This document shows positions 1-11,882 of a stretch of DNA of 22,979 nucleotides, one piece after another. Numbering within the stretch: position 1 is the first letter of the stretch; each line of letters opens with the position of its first letter. Made by a program: the position numbers and the translations under genes. The notes beneath the pieces are model-generated. The model ran no database searches, had not been told where the DNA came from, and worked only from the letters and a program-made list of their open reading frames with translations. The stretch is from Smittium mucronatum (lineage: Eukaryota > Kickxellomycota > Harpellomycetes > Harpellales > Legeriomycetaceae). The stretch is from positions 1-22,979 of the forward strand of contig LSSL01000431.1 in assembly GCA_001953115.1 (NCBI GenBank), read 5' to 3'.

Positions 1-452
1 CGTCACCCATGTGCTCATTCGGGATCGGTGAGAAACCCCATCCCTTGGTTAGCTAAAAAAAAGTTCTAGATTTTTTTTTACCATATCTATTTCTATTTAT
101 AGGTAATAGATCGGTAATTATTATTTTTTTGTTGAATTGATGATTTTAAAGCTAAAAAGATTTCAATGGCTTGAAGATATTTTCTTAGCCACCGAAGTGA
201 TCTAGATAGAGCAGCTTACGCGGCCTCAATTGGAGAGAGAGTTCCATTGTAAACTGAAATCCCTTTCACGTAGCGGGAAAGATTATTAAAAGTTCAATGT
301 AAATTCAAAATACACATAGTATAAAATGGAACAATTATAAAATATTTTAATTCTATTTTAATAATAATAATTAATGTGAAGAAAAAAAAATACAACTAAC
401 TGCTAAAAGAGAAAGAAATTTAATACAGTATAACAGGAGAATTTGGTTCTAT
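1..452. other. Region downstream of the Bud4-like gene, no gene assigned
   Basis: Mostly AT-rich, with two GC-richer patches at about 1-54 and 205-285. The first patch is stop-free in one plus frame until a TAG at 67-69 and in one minus frame entering after a T-rich AG at 54-53, so it could be the tail of a plus-strand gene or an exon of a minus-strand gene running off the left edge. The second contains a short hairpin (CTTTC/GAAAG around 262-281). I do not recognise a tRNA, snRNA or snoRNA in either. The 3' UTR of the Bud4-like gene must lie here. Confidence 0.4.
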
Positions 453-3400
453 TCAATCGTTATATAGCTTCATGGATACGTCCTCATGTATCAATCTAAC
501 CAACCAAAGAGGAATTTTTGGAATTTTCCCGATCATTCCTTTAAGGACAATTAGCCATTTGTTGAATTCTTGTTCATTGTCAGCATAGAAATCAATTGAT
601 CCGTAAGAACCAAAGACGATTCTAAAGCTAAATTTAATATTTTCGCTTTTCTCGTAGTCAGAATCTGTAGGAGCATCCATTTTATCTGTCTTAACTCTTG
701 TTGCTACTGCTGGATTTTTAGGAGACGATGAAGTTGTCGAATTGATAGGTTTATTAGAGCCATAAATATTGGGGCTCAATGCGTTTTGATTGGGCTTAAG
801 TCTAAGAGTTCTTTTAGGAGTTAACTTTGGCTCAAACTTGTTGTCACTACCAAAGTTATTATCAAATTTGGTTTTAGAGGACAAAATATTTAGTTTCTTA
901 TCCTTGTTTAGCAAATTATTAGCAGGTTCTGATCTCATCATTGGAGACTCCTTTTTGGGATTATATAAATCCAACACTTGGGTTGCGGCGGATAGGTCTA
1001 TTATACATCTCGTGCTCTTATTGTTATCCATTTTATATATGACCAAAAACCCACCAATCAATCGATAGAATCTTCTTCTCCAAAACAAGCAATCACCTCC
1101 AAGCTGACTTAAGAATCCACTTGACCAAGTTCTATTATGCCACTCGATGCTACCTATCCCCATTTGGCAGTAGCTTATAGATTTAGGCAAACCATTTGAA
1201 ATAATCGGATAATTAAGATTGCTCAAATTCAATTTTGAAGTATCATCACAATTCAAGACCTTTGTTGATGTAGAAATGGGGATAAAAAATAGCTGGAGTT
1301 GCATTCTGCAGACCATCGCTGGATCCCAAACACTTACGACATCCCAAGAATCGATTAGGGTCCTTAGATAAACTTCGTCAATCATATCTCCAACGTGAAT
1401 GGCTGCACATCCAATAGTCTCAGACTTAGAACCATAACCCAGATTCGAATCATCGAGTTCTTCACTATCACTGCTACTTGACAGATCTAAAAGATCATTG
1501 TAATCACCTGATGAAGTATGTTTCAAAAAAATTGATTTGGCTTTTTCATTAACAAGAGACAGTTTTCTCTCTTGTTTAAGTAGTTCTTTGGGTGTGAATA
1601 TAGTAGAGCCGCTTAATTTGAAGATTCTTTTTGAGTTTCGGGGTTTTGTTTTATTTCTTTTAAATGATTCCTGCATAGTGCGAACGGTTTTGTTAACAGT
1701 ATCGAAGCCAATATCGGAAGAATACCCCCTATCTTCATCAATTGAAATCTGTGAAGGTAGGTGTATATTCAAATCATCAGTTTCTTCCAAAACTCGGCTA
1801 TTAGCTGAGCTGGTTGTATTATCTATTATCTCTATGATGGGAGACTTAGAGTTTGAATATGGCTTTGGAAAATCTGTAGTAGCAGAATATCTGTTAATAT
1901 TTTCCGGAGTAGAACTCTTATCAATTTTATCTGAATGTTGAACAGATGGGTTATTAGTAAATTGGTTTAATGTGATTGCAGTAGGGGCTGAATGCCTTCT
2001 ATTTAACGAGTCGAAGCTATTTACTGGCGGTTCGAGTTGATCAACATAGTCTAAATTGCTAATTCCCTTAAACATATTAGCTACTGGTTTTCTTCTGACC
2101 CCATTTTGACCAAGTTTACTAGAACGAGTATTGGAGCAGATGTTTTTTCCGAATAAAGGTAGGCAGAAATTTTCAAGATTTGATAATTTTTTCAAAAAAT
2201 TAGACTTTTTCTTTTCTGGGTACTTGGGGTTAGCTTCAGAGCTTAGAGGTTTGGGTTTTTTCCCAACAAAATTATTCATCGAAAATAAACTACCAAACAT
2301 TCCAAATTTTTTGTTTAGCGGAGCCATTTTTTCTTGAAAACTTGGCTTCTTGCTCATGGGCGCTTTATTGACAGACTGGACCCTTAGCCAACAAGTGATA
2401 GGCTTTGATGGGTCCAAAAGTACAATGAATTCCTGGTTAACTTGCATTTTTCCCGCTCTATTCAGTGAGATAGGAACAGAGGCTTTAGTATCTATACCAT
2501 TCCTAACTACTAAAACTAATCTATAATCCAATTTGTTCTCTTCGATAGAAGTGCCAATTTTGGCTAAATAAGACATTTCTCTTAAATCAACCAAATCTTC
2601 GATACTAAGTATTTTAAGATATAGATATCCTGGCATAATTTTTGGCTTTGGCAAAGAGAAAAAGTTGTTAACTTTAGATCCATTCAAAGGAGTTATAAAC
2701 CAGGGCAATGATAATCCAGATAATCTCGATGAACTTATATTATTGAAACCATTATATTTAGCAGTTTTACTGCTTTTTGAGCTAAAATCGGACGATTTAT
2801 CTTTTGAAGAAACAGAGTTTGGAGAATCAGGTGCAGTATTACCATCACTTTGAAGTTTTTGGTTAATTGCCTTATCCACTTCATCGAAAAATGTCATGCG
2901 GTAGCTGTTTACGTCGCCTTTATTATCAGATTCGAATTCAAACTGTTTATTGATACTTTTGAATCCTCCTCCACCAAATAACAAGCTCCCATCTTTTGAA
3001 TAGCTAGATTCGATATTATTTACAGGAAAAGCACTGACTACAAGATTGTTACCCGGAGGGGGATATAAATTAGCGTAGTCGTCATAGGACCTTAAACCGC
3101 CACTGTTAGACGGAAAAATGATTTTTTGATTATTGCTCGAATCGGATGATGAATTCAGATCCTTTTTTAATATGGGGCTATCCCCTCTGCTAGGGTTTTC
3201 CTTTCCAAGAAGCAGAGCTCTACTTGCAGCGTAGCTGAGGTATAGCTCATTTAACTTTTCGGTTAATGAGAATTCTAAGCTAGATTTACTAGATTTACTA
3301 GATTTATTGGATTTAGAATCAGATTTACTATCAGTTTTAATCTCTGGATTAGCTATTCCAGCATCATGGACATCCGGTTTTACATCCGTAATGACGGTTA

Positions 3401-6400
3401 ATTCTTTGGAATGATTGGTTTTCTCTTTTGATTTTAGGAAAGCTGATTCATTAGATTGCTTTATGTCTGTTGAAGAAAGTTTTTCAAATGATTTCCTGAA
3501 ACCGTTGGATGCTGATGGATTGTCAAATTCGATGCTAGAGAATATCGAAGCTGATCCATGAATAATCAAAGAATCGTTTATAACCAAATCATTAGCCATG
3601 TCAATAAGCTCATCTGTATGATGTGTATATTTTTTATCGGTATTTACTGGAATAGAATTTTTATCCAATTTGGAAGATGAGTTTTGGTTGTTGCTTTCGG
3701 ATTCGCTAATCATCTCGAAACTCTTATAGCCATCAATATCCGAATATAGACTTTTAATAGATTCTGTGGATTTTTGATTTTCCATGCTGAAGTCCGATGG
3801 AGCTGTAACATATTCATTCGCATCAGGGGTTTGTTTGCTCTTACTTGGTGTATTCATATTACTTCTATTTCGGTTGCCAGGTTCATTATAAGGGAATAGA
3901 TATAAAGTGGAAATACTTTTAGGAGAACTGTTTGAATCTTTGGCATTAGTTGAAGTTGAGCTAGACTTTTGTGGCCTAGGTGGGGTAATCAAGTTTTCAG
4001 AATTTTTACCGGAAGTAAAATTAGCACCAGAACTATCAGAGTCTTTTAAATAACTAGGTATTTTGGAAGGTGAAATGTTTATATCTTGTGAAATTGAACC
4101 ACTAGGACTATCCAGATCCTTTAATAGCCCTTTATTGGAATTTGAGCTAGAATTTTGAAGTAATCTTCTTTTGGCCACGATGCCTTGAGGAATAGATTCA
4201 AAGTCTTTGGTGTTTTTATTTTTATTCATTGTTTCTTTCAAGTTATCGAAAACACTTTGACTAAATGTATTGGTATCAGAACTAGAAGTGTATCTTCCAA
4301 CAAATTCACCAGTATGGCTAGATAGTGAGCCCGAGTCATACCCGGGTATCAAATTTGCACTTACAAAGTTTCTGAGATTAGAACCTCTTAACAAATTCGG
4401 ATTACTTTTTTTGTAACTATTATCTGAAAATCCGCTATCAATATTGCTTGACGATTTATTGCTGTAAACTTTACCGGAATTAGTAGCTAATCGAGAATCC
4501 TCACTTGTATAATCTCTTCCTTGATTCATATGGAATCCAGAGCTTTCAGAATCTATTCCAGTTTGTTTCGACGAATTGTAGACATTGGGGGAAGTGATTA
4601 CACTTTTGTTTGAAGATATCTGTGGGTTAAGTTTATTTTTTGCATTTCTGGAAGAGTAAGCGGCTCTTGCATCAGAATAAATACTATGCGTAGATGAAGT
4701 ATCACCTTCAGTGACAGGAGAAGGTCTGCCCGCATCCAAACTCTTAAAGTTATTAGGATATGTGGGTTTAAGAGGTCTTTCAGATGGCGAATTATAAACG
4801 TTTTTTTTGATTTCAGGAAGGCTATGATTAATAACGGGGGAATAGGATTTAAAAAGCTCTTTTCGAATCTTTCGGCCACTATCTCTATTATCAGTTAACT
4901 CGCTGCCAGTGGTGGTCATATAATCACTGTCGTTACTGATAACTGGGTCACTCAGGTTGTTGAACATTTCGGCACGGCCCTTGACTATTCCACTGCCTCT
5001 AATCCTATTTAAAATTTCAGATTCTCTTCTACGAGAACTACTGCTTTTCTGGGTACTAGACATTAATTCAATATTGTTTTTGATTACTCCAGAGGCTGAT
5101 GTTTGTGGTGGGGAACTGAGGCCGGATTTAAAAGAATCAGTTGAATCGTTTTTTACGACAACGCTTTTATTAAACAGATCCATAATTTTATTTTTTTGAT
5201 TTCGAGACTGTTCCAAGGCTCTCAAACTGTTGGATAATTCTTCTGACATTTCATCACTTTTTAATTTCGATTCCAGATCTAACAATCTATCACGATCCTT
5301 AGGATTCAATCCATTTGATGAGGACTTTTCTGTTTGTGAAGAATTTGCAATTTTTGCTTCCAAAGGTGTCACACTCTTATCAGGAGTATTATTAACGTTT
5401 TTATCAATGGAGTTATTTAAAGAAGATTGGTCAGATTTGCCCCGATTCATAGATTTTGAAACGTCTACTTTACTGCCTCTACGAGATTTAGATGGGGTTC
5501 CGTGAGGCAATAAAGAACCGAATTCGAAAGAATTAGAAGATCCAGATCTTTGAACATTTTGCAAAGATGAATTGGTTTCTTGCCTCTGAGATTTTTGAGC
5601 ATTTTGAATAAAAATAGAAGAATTAGCAGATGACTTTCTAGGTGTTGGTTTAGGAGGATCGTTAATGTTTTTAGAGCCGCTAATAGAGCTAGCGATTTTG
5701 GCACCGGACTCGGAAGGTGTTTGGTCCACTGGAGGAAGGCTTGGAGTCAGATAGCTGCTATTACTTGGAGAATTTGATAGAGAATATTTTCTAAAGTTAT
5801 CAAACTGCGATCCAGAACTTGACGAGCGCAGTTGGAAGCTATTAAAACTACCGCCAGAAAAGGAAGACGCGATCAAATCTCTAGGATTTTTGAGGAAAGA
5901 TGATGATAACTTATCATCAACAATCCCTAAATTGCTACGACCCGGTAGAGATGTTTTTTTAAGACTCACTTGATGAGATAAGGCACTTGAATTCCGGTCA
6001 ATGCTGGGCAAGCTGTTTATTGACTTGTTACGAGAGAGGGAATATCTTTTATTGAAAGCTCTAGACTCATCGTTACCCAATTCGGGTGTTTTTTGACCAT
6101 TGTTACCAAAGCTGCCTGAAGAAGGTAACCTTTTGGGTTGCGAAACAGATCTGGCAGAGCTAAAAGATATTTTGCTGTCGAATTTAGAGAGCTGAGAAAA
6201 GAAAGAATCACTGTCATCACTTCCATCATTGTCGGCAAAACTGGGTCCAAATTTGTCAAAATTCTCTTTCTGAAGGATCTTTTGCTGCCTGTGTAAACTT
6301 TGCTGCGATTTGATGTAAAGTTCAGTTCTGAATACCTCCTCAGTTTTTCTTCGTTCGAGAGACTTTCTTTTTCTTCTTGATAATCTACCTTTGGAATTCA

Positions 6401-9400
6401 ATGAGTGGCCACTAGATAATTCAATGTCAGATTCAGAATCCGATTCCAAAACAATGACGTTTTCACCAGTTATTATTTGTGGAGAACCAGACTGTGAGCT
6501 GGGGTTACTTTCAGTAATAATTTGTGCATCCTTGTCCTGAACGTCGTTTAGCGGTATGGTTCCAACAAAGTATCGAGAACTGTCGCTAATTTCATCTTCT
6601 TTTCCTGTTAGTATACCTGTATTAGATTTATCATTTTCAATTTCGTGTGACCCAAGAGATCCAGATTCATTCTTTGGACTATCAGATTGAGATAAGATTT
6701 GAATTTTCGGCTCAATTTGCACATTTGGTATATTATTATTAGAGATAATGCTATAGCTAGAACCAACACCTGATAATTCTTTGATTGAAGCTGGTGAATT
6801 TAAATCTATTTTATTTAAACCAGATTCATTCTTATTAATATCTTCTGTCAATAAATAAGAACCGAGCTCCAAAAAATCGGTTGTGAATCTTCTTCTATTG
6901 GTCATCGGCGAATTGGAATTATGTTGGGCATCAATTTCAGGCCCCATTTCATTTTTTATGGAAGACGTTGATTTTCCACCTAAAGATTTCTTTGAGGGTG
7001 AAACAGAGAAATAATCTGCAATATTGAGACTTGAAAAAGGGGAAGAGGGTTTTGGAGTTACATCCAATTTTTTTTCGGGAGAATATGGTTTTGAAAGATC
7101 GCTTTCGATTTTTGATGCCATTATAACATTATATAATTTTGGAGAGAAGTAAGTGTTATTATTTCGTTTTTCTGGTCTTGATCCTGGTTGTGTTTTTGGA
7201 GTTACAGGTTTTTCGGGAGAAGCGGAATTCTTGGAATGAGAATCTTCGACATTAGGATTGATGTCCTTGAGTTTAGATGAAGGTTCTGGAGTGGATGGAG
7301 AAGATAGTTCAGTCACGATAGGGCTTTTTTTATGAATCGATTTCAAAAATGTCGCGGGGTCAGGAGTAGAGGGACGATCAATGAAAGAAATTTTATTGGG
7401 TAAAAGAGAGATATCAAAATCGGGTTTAGAGGTAGGTATTTCTTTGTAAAGAGGGGATTCGAATTTTGACTGAGTATTAATATTACTGGAATCATTATCA
7501 ACATTTGAATCATAATTAGAATTTCGAAGAATTTTTTTGGCAGAGTCGGGGTTCACAGATTCTAGTGTCTTTGGAATTATAGAACTACCTTTTGAATCTG
7601 ATTCAATTTTGAGTTCAACTTTTTTCAATGGGATATGATCAGGTTTATGTACAACAGTTTCGAAAATAGAGGCTGATTGAGGTTCAGAAGGATGTGTAAT
7701 ATTTGAGTCTGAACCCAATTCAAGGTTCTTTTTACGGATAATTTCTAAAGAATTGTCAGCTATAATTGAGACAGCGGGTGATTTTTCTTTGGTGGGGTTT
7801 AATGTAGAAGGTTTATTGTGAAGCAATGAATTTGAAGATGAAGCTTCATTTTCGATGGTGTCATGAATAGTTAATTTTTTGAATGATAAAGAGATATCAC
7901 TTTCTGGAACTTGAGGGGTTTTAATGGGATTTGGAAGAGAGGGGATTTCAGGTTTAGAATCCAAAGAAAGCTTTTGGGGGTCACGTATTAGCCTACTCGA
8001 ATTTTGAGAATGAAGCCGAACCAAATCTGCTTTCCCATCAGAATTAGTAGAATTGAATTTGTTTAAACTGTCAAAGCTGCTAGAAAAAATGTTTTCAATT
8101 TCAGCTTCACCAACGGATTTATTATCGAAGCTGTTTGGAGTTGGTTGGTCAATCCATCGAGAATCGGGAAAGTCAAACTCTTTATACAATTCATTTTCAA
8201 CTGGATTTTTATTAAAGCTGTTATTTTTGATTTCTTCGGAAGGAAAGGGAATATCAATTGGAGAGTGCATGCTATGATGTTTGTTATCATGATTATTATG
8301 AGGAGTTGAAATGCTTTGATCCGAGGTAGAGGGGTTTGAAAAGTTAGGAGCTGGGATGCTTGAAACCAAGGGCTTTAAATCCAAATCTTTTATAACAATA
8401 GGGTTAGAAACTGGAGAGTGGGGATCAAATTCTGAGTTTGAATCAGAAGATATTGGGGATTTTGAATTATCAAACGAAAGATCCCTTTCAGCAGAGGCAC
8501 CTAGTATGCTAGACTCATCGCTAGAATGGTCAGTATGATCAGATTTTTCTTCGATGGTTTCTAAATTAGTAGATTTGTTAGTACTGCGGATCGAAACTCC
8601 TTCAAATGTAGCAACCGAGGCGCTAAAGAGAGAGCTTATATTATTTGATTCACTATTTTGATCATTATATTCTTGATTTGAGAAAATGATATCGTCTTCA
8701 TTTTCTTCGGCTATAGTTGAAAGCCTTCTAAACAAGCTACTTTTATATTCGCTGCTCTGTGAGCCATTTTGTGAAATTGATGTACTAGCATCAAAGTCAA
8801 AGGCAGAGCCAGGATCGCTTAAATTTGAAGTCGATGATTCGGTATCGGCGAAAGCGCTACTGGCATTGTCAATATCAAAGTTTTGAGAGTTCCGATATTT
8901 TTGTTCATAAGATAAAAATCTTTGGTGCTGGATAAGCAAAGTTCTGACGGAAGAATCGGTGGTTATCATTTCTGGTAAAAAGCCAAGACCATTTTCTATT
9001 ATTGGATTAGCTCCTTGGGCCAGAAGACGTGAAACGAGATTAATATCGTTGAAGAATGAGGCAAGATGAAGGGTAGTGTTTTTATATGTCCCGAAAAAAT
9101 TTCCGTTCAAATGGACTGGTTGTATAGACTTTATGAAAATGAAATATATAAACACGTTTAATTTTTTTTTAAAAAAAAGAATTTGGAGAAACATAATATT
9201 GAAAGTTAAAGTGATTATTAAAAATAAATAGTCAGTACTTACACTTAGAAGGATTTCAAGTATTTGCTCTCGTATTAATACCACATCGTGCATTTGCTGT
9301 TGGGATAATGGAGTTCCATCCTGAGAAATTCCTCGATCGAGCCTCCAATCGGCATGGGAGTTTTTGTAGACTATTATGGATACTTGAAGACCATCCATGG

Positions 9401-10024
9401 AGGAAGTGTCGGGCCCTAGGGCATCAGTTGCGATTCCCACTAAAGCTTCATGATAAGGGGTTGGAGACCATTTTTTGGCAGATAATATATAAGGCATTTC
9501 AGCTAAAAGGTAAGCTACTTTTTGAAGATCAGCTGATATAATGTACTCGAACCATAAATCCTGAACAGTAGGTTCCTGTTTAATATCTGAAATTTCTTTA
9601 AGAATGGCAGGGGAGGAAATGGGCGAAGATAAAGAAGAAGGATTGCTTGTTGGAGAGCTTAAGTGTTGGAGCGAACTGAAACCTTGGTTTGGTTCGGCAG
9701 AATGTTGAATAAACTGGGGATTTTCATTGCTAGAATCTCTCCTAAATCTCTCCTAATAAAAATAAATAAAAAAAGACATTGTTTCCGGTTTTAATTGATT
9801 CGGATTTTTTAAATAGTATAATGTAGTTATTTTTCGTCTCAAGTAAATAAATGTATATTAAAATATTAGATAATTTGAATTCATAATACATTCTTATCAA
9901 AAGCGGGTACTAATTTTGACCATACGTTAGATTTCGATTTGGAGGATGAGTCTGGAGGAGAGCCTGAGGAAGAGGAGTCAGAAGCTTTCGAGCTTTTAGA
10001 TTTAGATTTCTTTCGAGAAAACAT
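453..10024 (-). CDS. BUD4: Bud4/Int1-like giant septation scaffold with ankyrin-like repeat, anillin homology and PH domain
   Basis: Proposed exons are 10024-9890, 9752-9243 and 9128-453 (minus), all junctions phase 0, giving about 3,106 residues. The ATG at 10024 follows directly on an in-frame TAG. Intron 2 (9242-9129) has a perfect GTAAGT donor; intron 1 (9889-9753) has a GTATTA donor and a TTATTAG acceptor, and its donor is less certain (GTACCC and GTATGG lie just upstream in the same phase). Residues about 230-265 read as an ankyrin repeat (TLHLASFF, LLAQGANP). Residues about 270-2370 are Ser/Asn-rich with many S/T-P sites and a basic patch near 1130. From about 2380 (GYLYLKILSIEDL) comes an anillin-like C2-type region, then at about 2880-3095 a PH domain with GGDCLFWRRRF, the Bud4/Int1 signature, split by a roughly 105-residue insert. 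Known family role: septin-associated scaffold at division sites. Ankyrin repeats are not part of the classical Bud4 layout as I know it. Family call is strong; orthology is inferred. Confidence 0.82.
9129..9242 (-). other. Intron 2 of the Bud4-like gene (114 nt, stop-free)
   Basis: The minus strand reads GTAAGT at 9242-9237 and ends with AAAG at 9132-9129. Removing it joins a phase-0 codon pair and brings the ankyrin-like repeat next to the upstream exon. The length is divisible by three and the frame has no stop, so a naive open frame runs through it. The 38 residues it would encode are strongly hydrophobic and AT-driven, unlike the Ser/Asn-rich protein around them, which favours an intron. 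Confidence 0.75.
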
Positions 10025-10776
10025 CTAAAAATATGTCTTTGTCGGAAAACTGAACGTAGTATTGATTATATCACGTGGTCTTGAGGAATATATATTTACA
10101 TGAAGGAAATGCTTGAAATGAGATAAAAAACTTGAAAAGAAACGAAATAAATGACAGTAAGAGGGAATGTCGCTGTTTTTTAACCGCCGCGCAGTTGGCA
10201 GGGTTTAATGTATAGGCACAGAACAAAGATAGAAATTAGTGCCAAAAAGAAATTAAATAAAAGAGAAGTCATACAAACCCTGAAAGAAAATCAGTGATGA
10301 ATACAAAATAAAACAAAAATATTTTGGCCGATTACACCATTTTGGGAATTTCGCGTACCGAAAATGTATGCTGATTATAATAAAGTTAAGAAAACCACAA
10401 CATTTTTGAACTATGTTTCAGTTTCCTATTTAAGCTGGCAGTTTATCGCAATTTCTTATTTTTCCGGGTTATCAACCAATAGTGCCTAGAAGTGATTCAT
10501 ATCTAATTATTCTCTTTCATTTTCGCTATATTTATTTTTCCTCGTTTGGGATTTTTAAGACTGACTCTGCGTTTTATTGGCCATTTTATATTATGATTTT
10601 TTTACGCTTTTGTTGATTGTTGGCAATATCTACCAATAATATTTATATTCCGTCACAGTAAATTGCCCTTTATTTATTTAAATTTTATTAGCCTGTTTTG
10701 TCTACATTTAGTGGCATATTGTTTACATATGTTTATGAAGGGAAATATAGTCATTTTCTGGTGTTTTTTTTTTTTT
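10025..10776. other. Upstream region of the Bud4-like gene
   Basis: No open frame of note. AT-rich with one GC-rich patch near 10183-10203. A CACGTG palindrome at 10072-10077 lies about 48 bases before the proposed ATG and could bind a bHLH-type factor, but a six-base match proves little. The stretch ends in a 13-T run at the assembly gap. Confidence 0.4.
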
Positions 10777-11367
10777 NNNNNNNNNNNNNNNNNNNNNNNN
10801 NNNNNNNNNNNNNNNNNNNNNNNNNNNNNNNNNNNNNNNNNNNNNNNNNNNNNNNNNNNNNNNNNNNNNNNNNNNNNNNNNNNNNNNNNNNNNNNNNNNN
10901 NNNNNNNNNNNNNNNNNNNNNNNNNNNNNNNNNNNNNNNNNNNNNNNNNNNNNNNNNNNNNNNNNNNNNNNNNNNNNNNNNNNNNNNNNNNNNNNNNNNN
11001 NNNNNNNNNNNNNNNNNNNNNNNNNNNNNNNNNNNNNNNNNNNNNNNNNNNNNNNNNNNNNNNNNNNNNNNNNNNNNNNNNNNNNNNNNNNNNNNNNNNN
11101 NNNNNNNNNNNNNNNNNNNNNNNNNNNNNNNNNNNNNNNNNNNNNNNNNNNNNNNNNNNNNNNNNNNNNNNNNNNNNNNNNNNNNNNNNNNNNNNNNNNN
11201 NNNNNNNNNNNNNNNNNNNNNNNNNNNNNNNNNNNNNNNNNNNNNNNNNNNNNNNNNNNNNNNNNNNNNNNNNNNNNNNNNNNNNNNNNNNNNNNNNNNN
11301 NNNNNNNNNNNNNNNNNNNNNNNNNNNNNNNNNNNNNNNNNNNNNNNNNNNNNNNNNNNNNNNNNNN
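10777..11367. other. Assembly gap (591 N)
   Basis: A run of N from 10777 to 11367. It is preceded by 13 T and followed by G and 14 T, so the contigs probably broke at a homopolymer or repeat. Any apparent open frame across it is an artefact. The true size may differ from the N count. Confidence 0.98.
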
Positions 11368-11583
11368 GTTTTTTTTTTTTTTGTATCACGGAATTTTATT
11401 TATTTTCTGGTGTTAATGACTATTTACCTTCAGGGTCAAGACCTTCTCCCACAAACAAAAGTCGGGTATTGTGCAATCCTCTATATTCTTTAAATTTATT
11501 GATATCATCATGTAAACAGATTAAAAAAGCCAATACTTGGTGCCCATTCAATCCCACAACTTACGACTGGGTTTAGCAACAAG
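11368..11583. other. Stretch right of the gap, no gene assigned
   Basis: Moderate AT content. A plus frame stays open from the gap to 11576 but starts inside the N run, so it has no supported start. The minus frame may continue the decayed fragment at 11584-11882 with further stops. Nothing is recognised with confidence. Confidence 0.3.
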
Positions 11584-11882
11584 TCACCGGCCACAAACCG
11601 ATTGTGGGTATCGCCATTCCTGATCATGCCCTAAAATTTGGGCATTCGGATTTGGCCTGAATATTTTTTGCACCTCCAATAGAAGGGTTTCTATTGGCAG
11701 CTGATATTTGTATCTGTCGAATAACTGCTGCTCTGTTTTTATTAAATATGAATCAAATTAGCATCACATTTTAAGCCTTCATTATATGGACTCATCAAAT
11801 CATGAACGGCCAGAAAACCATATGAAGCTGGCACGTAAAAACTATTTCGCATAAGTTTGTGAGTCCATTCCTTAATCTGATT
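11584..11882 (-). pseudogene. Decayed protein-coding fragment, family unknown
   Basis: Two overlapping minus-strand frames look like real protein rather than random AT-rich translation. The first (11882-11742, 46 residues) includes QIKEWTHKLMRNSFYVPASY and FLAVHDLM. The second (11757-11584, 57 residues) is shifted by one frame and includes LFDRYKYQLPIETLLLEV and FRPNPNAQILGHDQEW. Both are bounded by stops and neither has a credible start. The local base composition is clearly less AT-rich than the flanks. I do not recognise the family; a mobile-element remnant or a dead host gene would both fit. Confidence 0.4.

Noticed and set aside
120..260. Possible box C/D snoRNA (TTGATGA near 136-142 and CTGA near 253-256)
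   Set aside because: Spacing is too long for an ordinary C/D RNA, there is no terminal stem, and such short boxes are common by chance.
790..8886. Plus-strand open frames of 60 to 134 codons (for example 1537-1941 and 5230-5505)
   Set aside because: They lie antisense to the Bud4-like coding exon, have Leu/Phe/Ser-rich composition caused by the Ser/Asn-rich minus frame, and show no motifs.
9308..9541. Plus-strand frame of 77 codons
   Set aside because: Antisense to exon 2 of the Bud4-like gene, where the minus strand is clearly coding and ends in a GTAAGT donor.
10663..11576. Long open frames of 200 to 290 codons across the middle
   Set aside because: They run through the N gap, so the open reading is an artefact.
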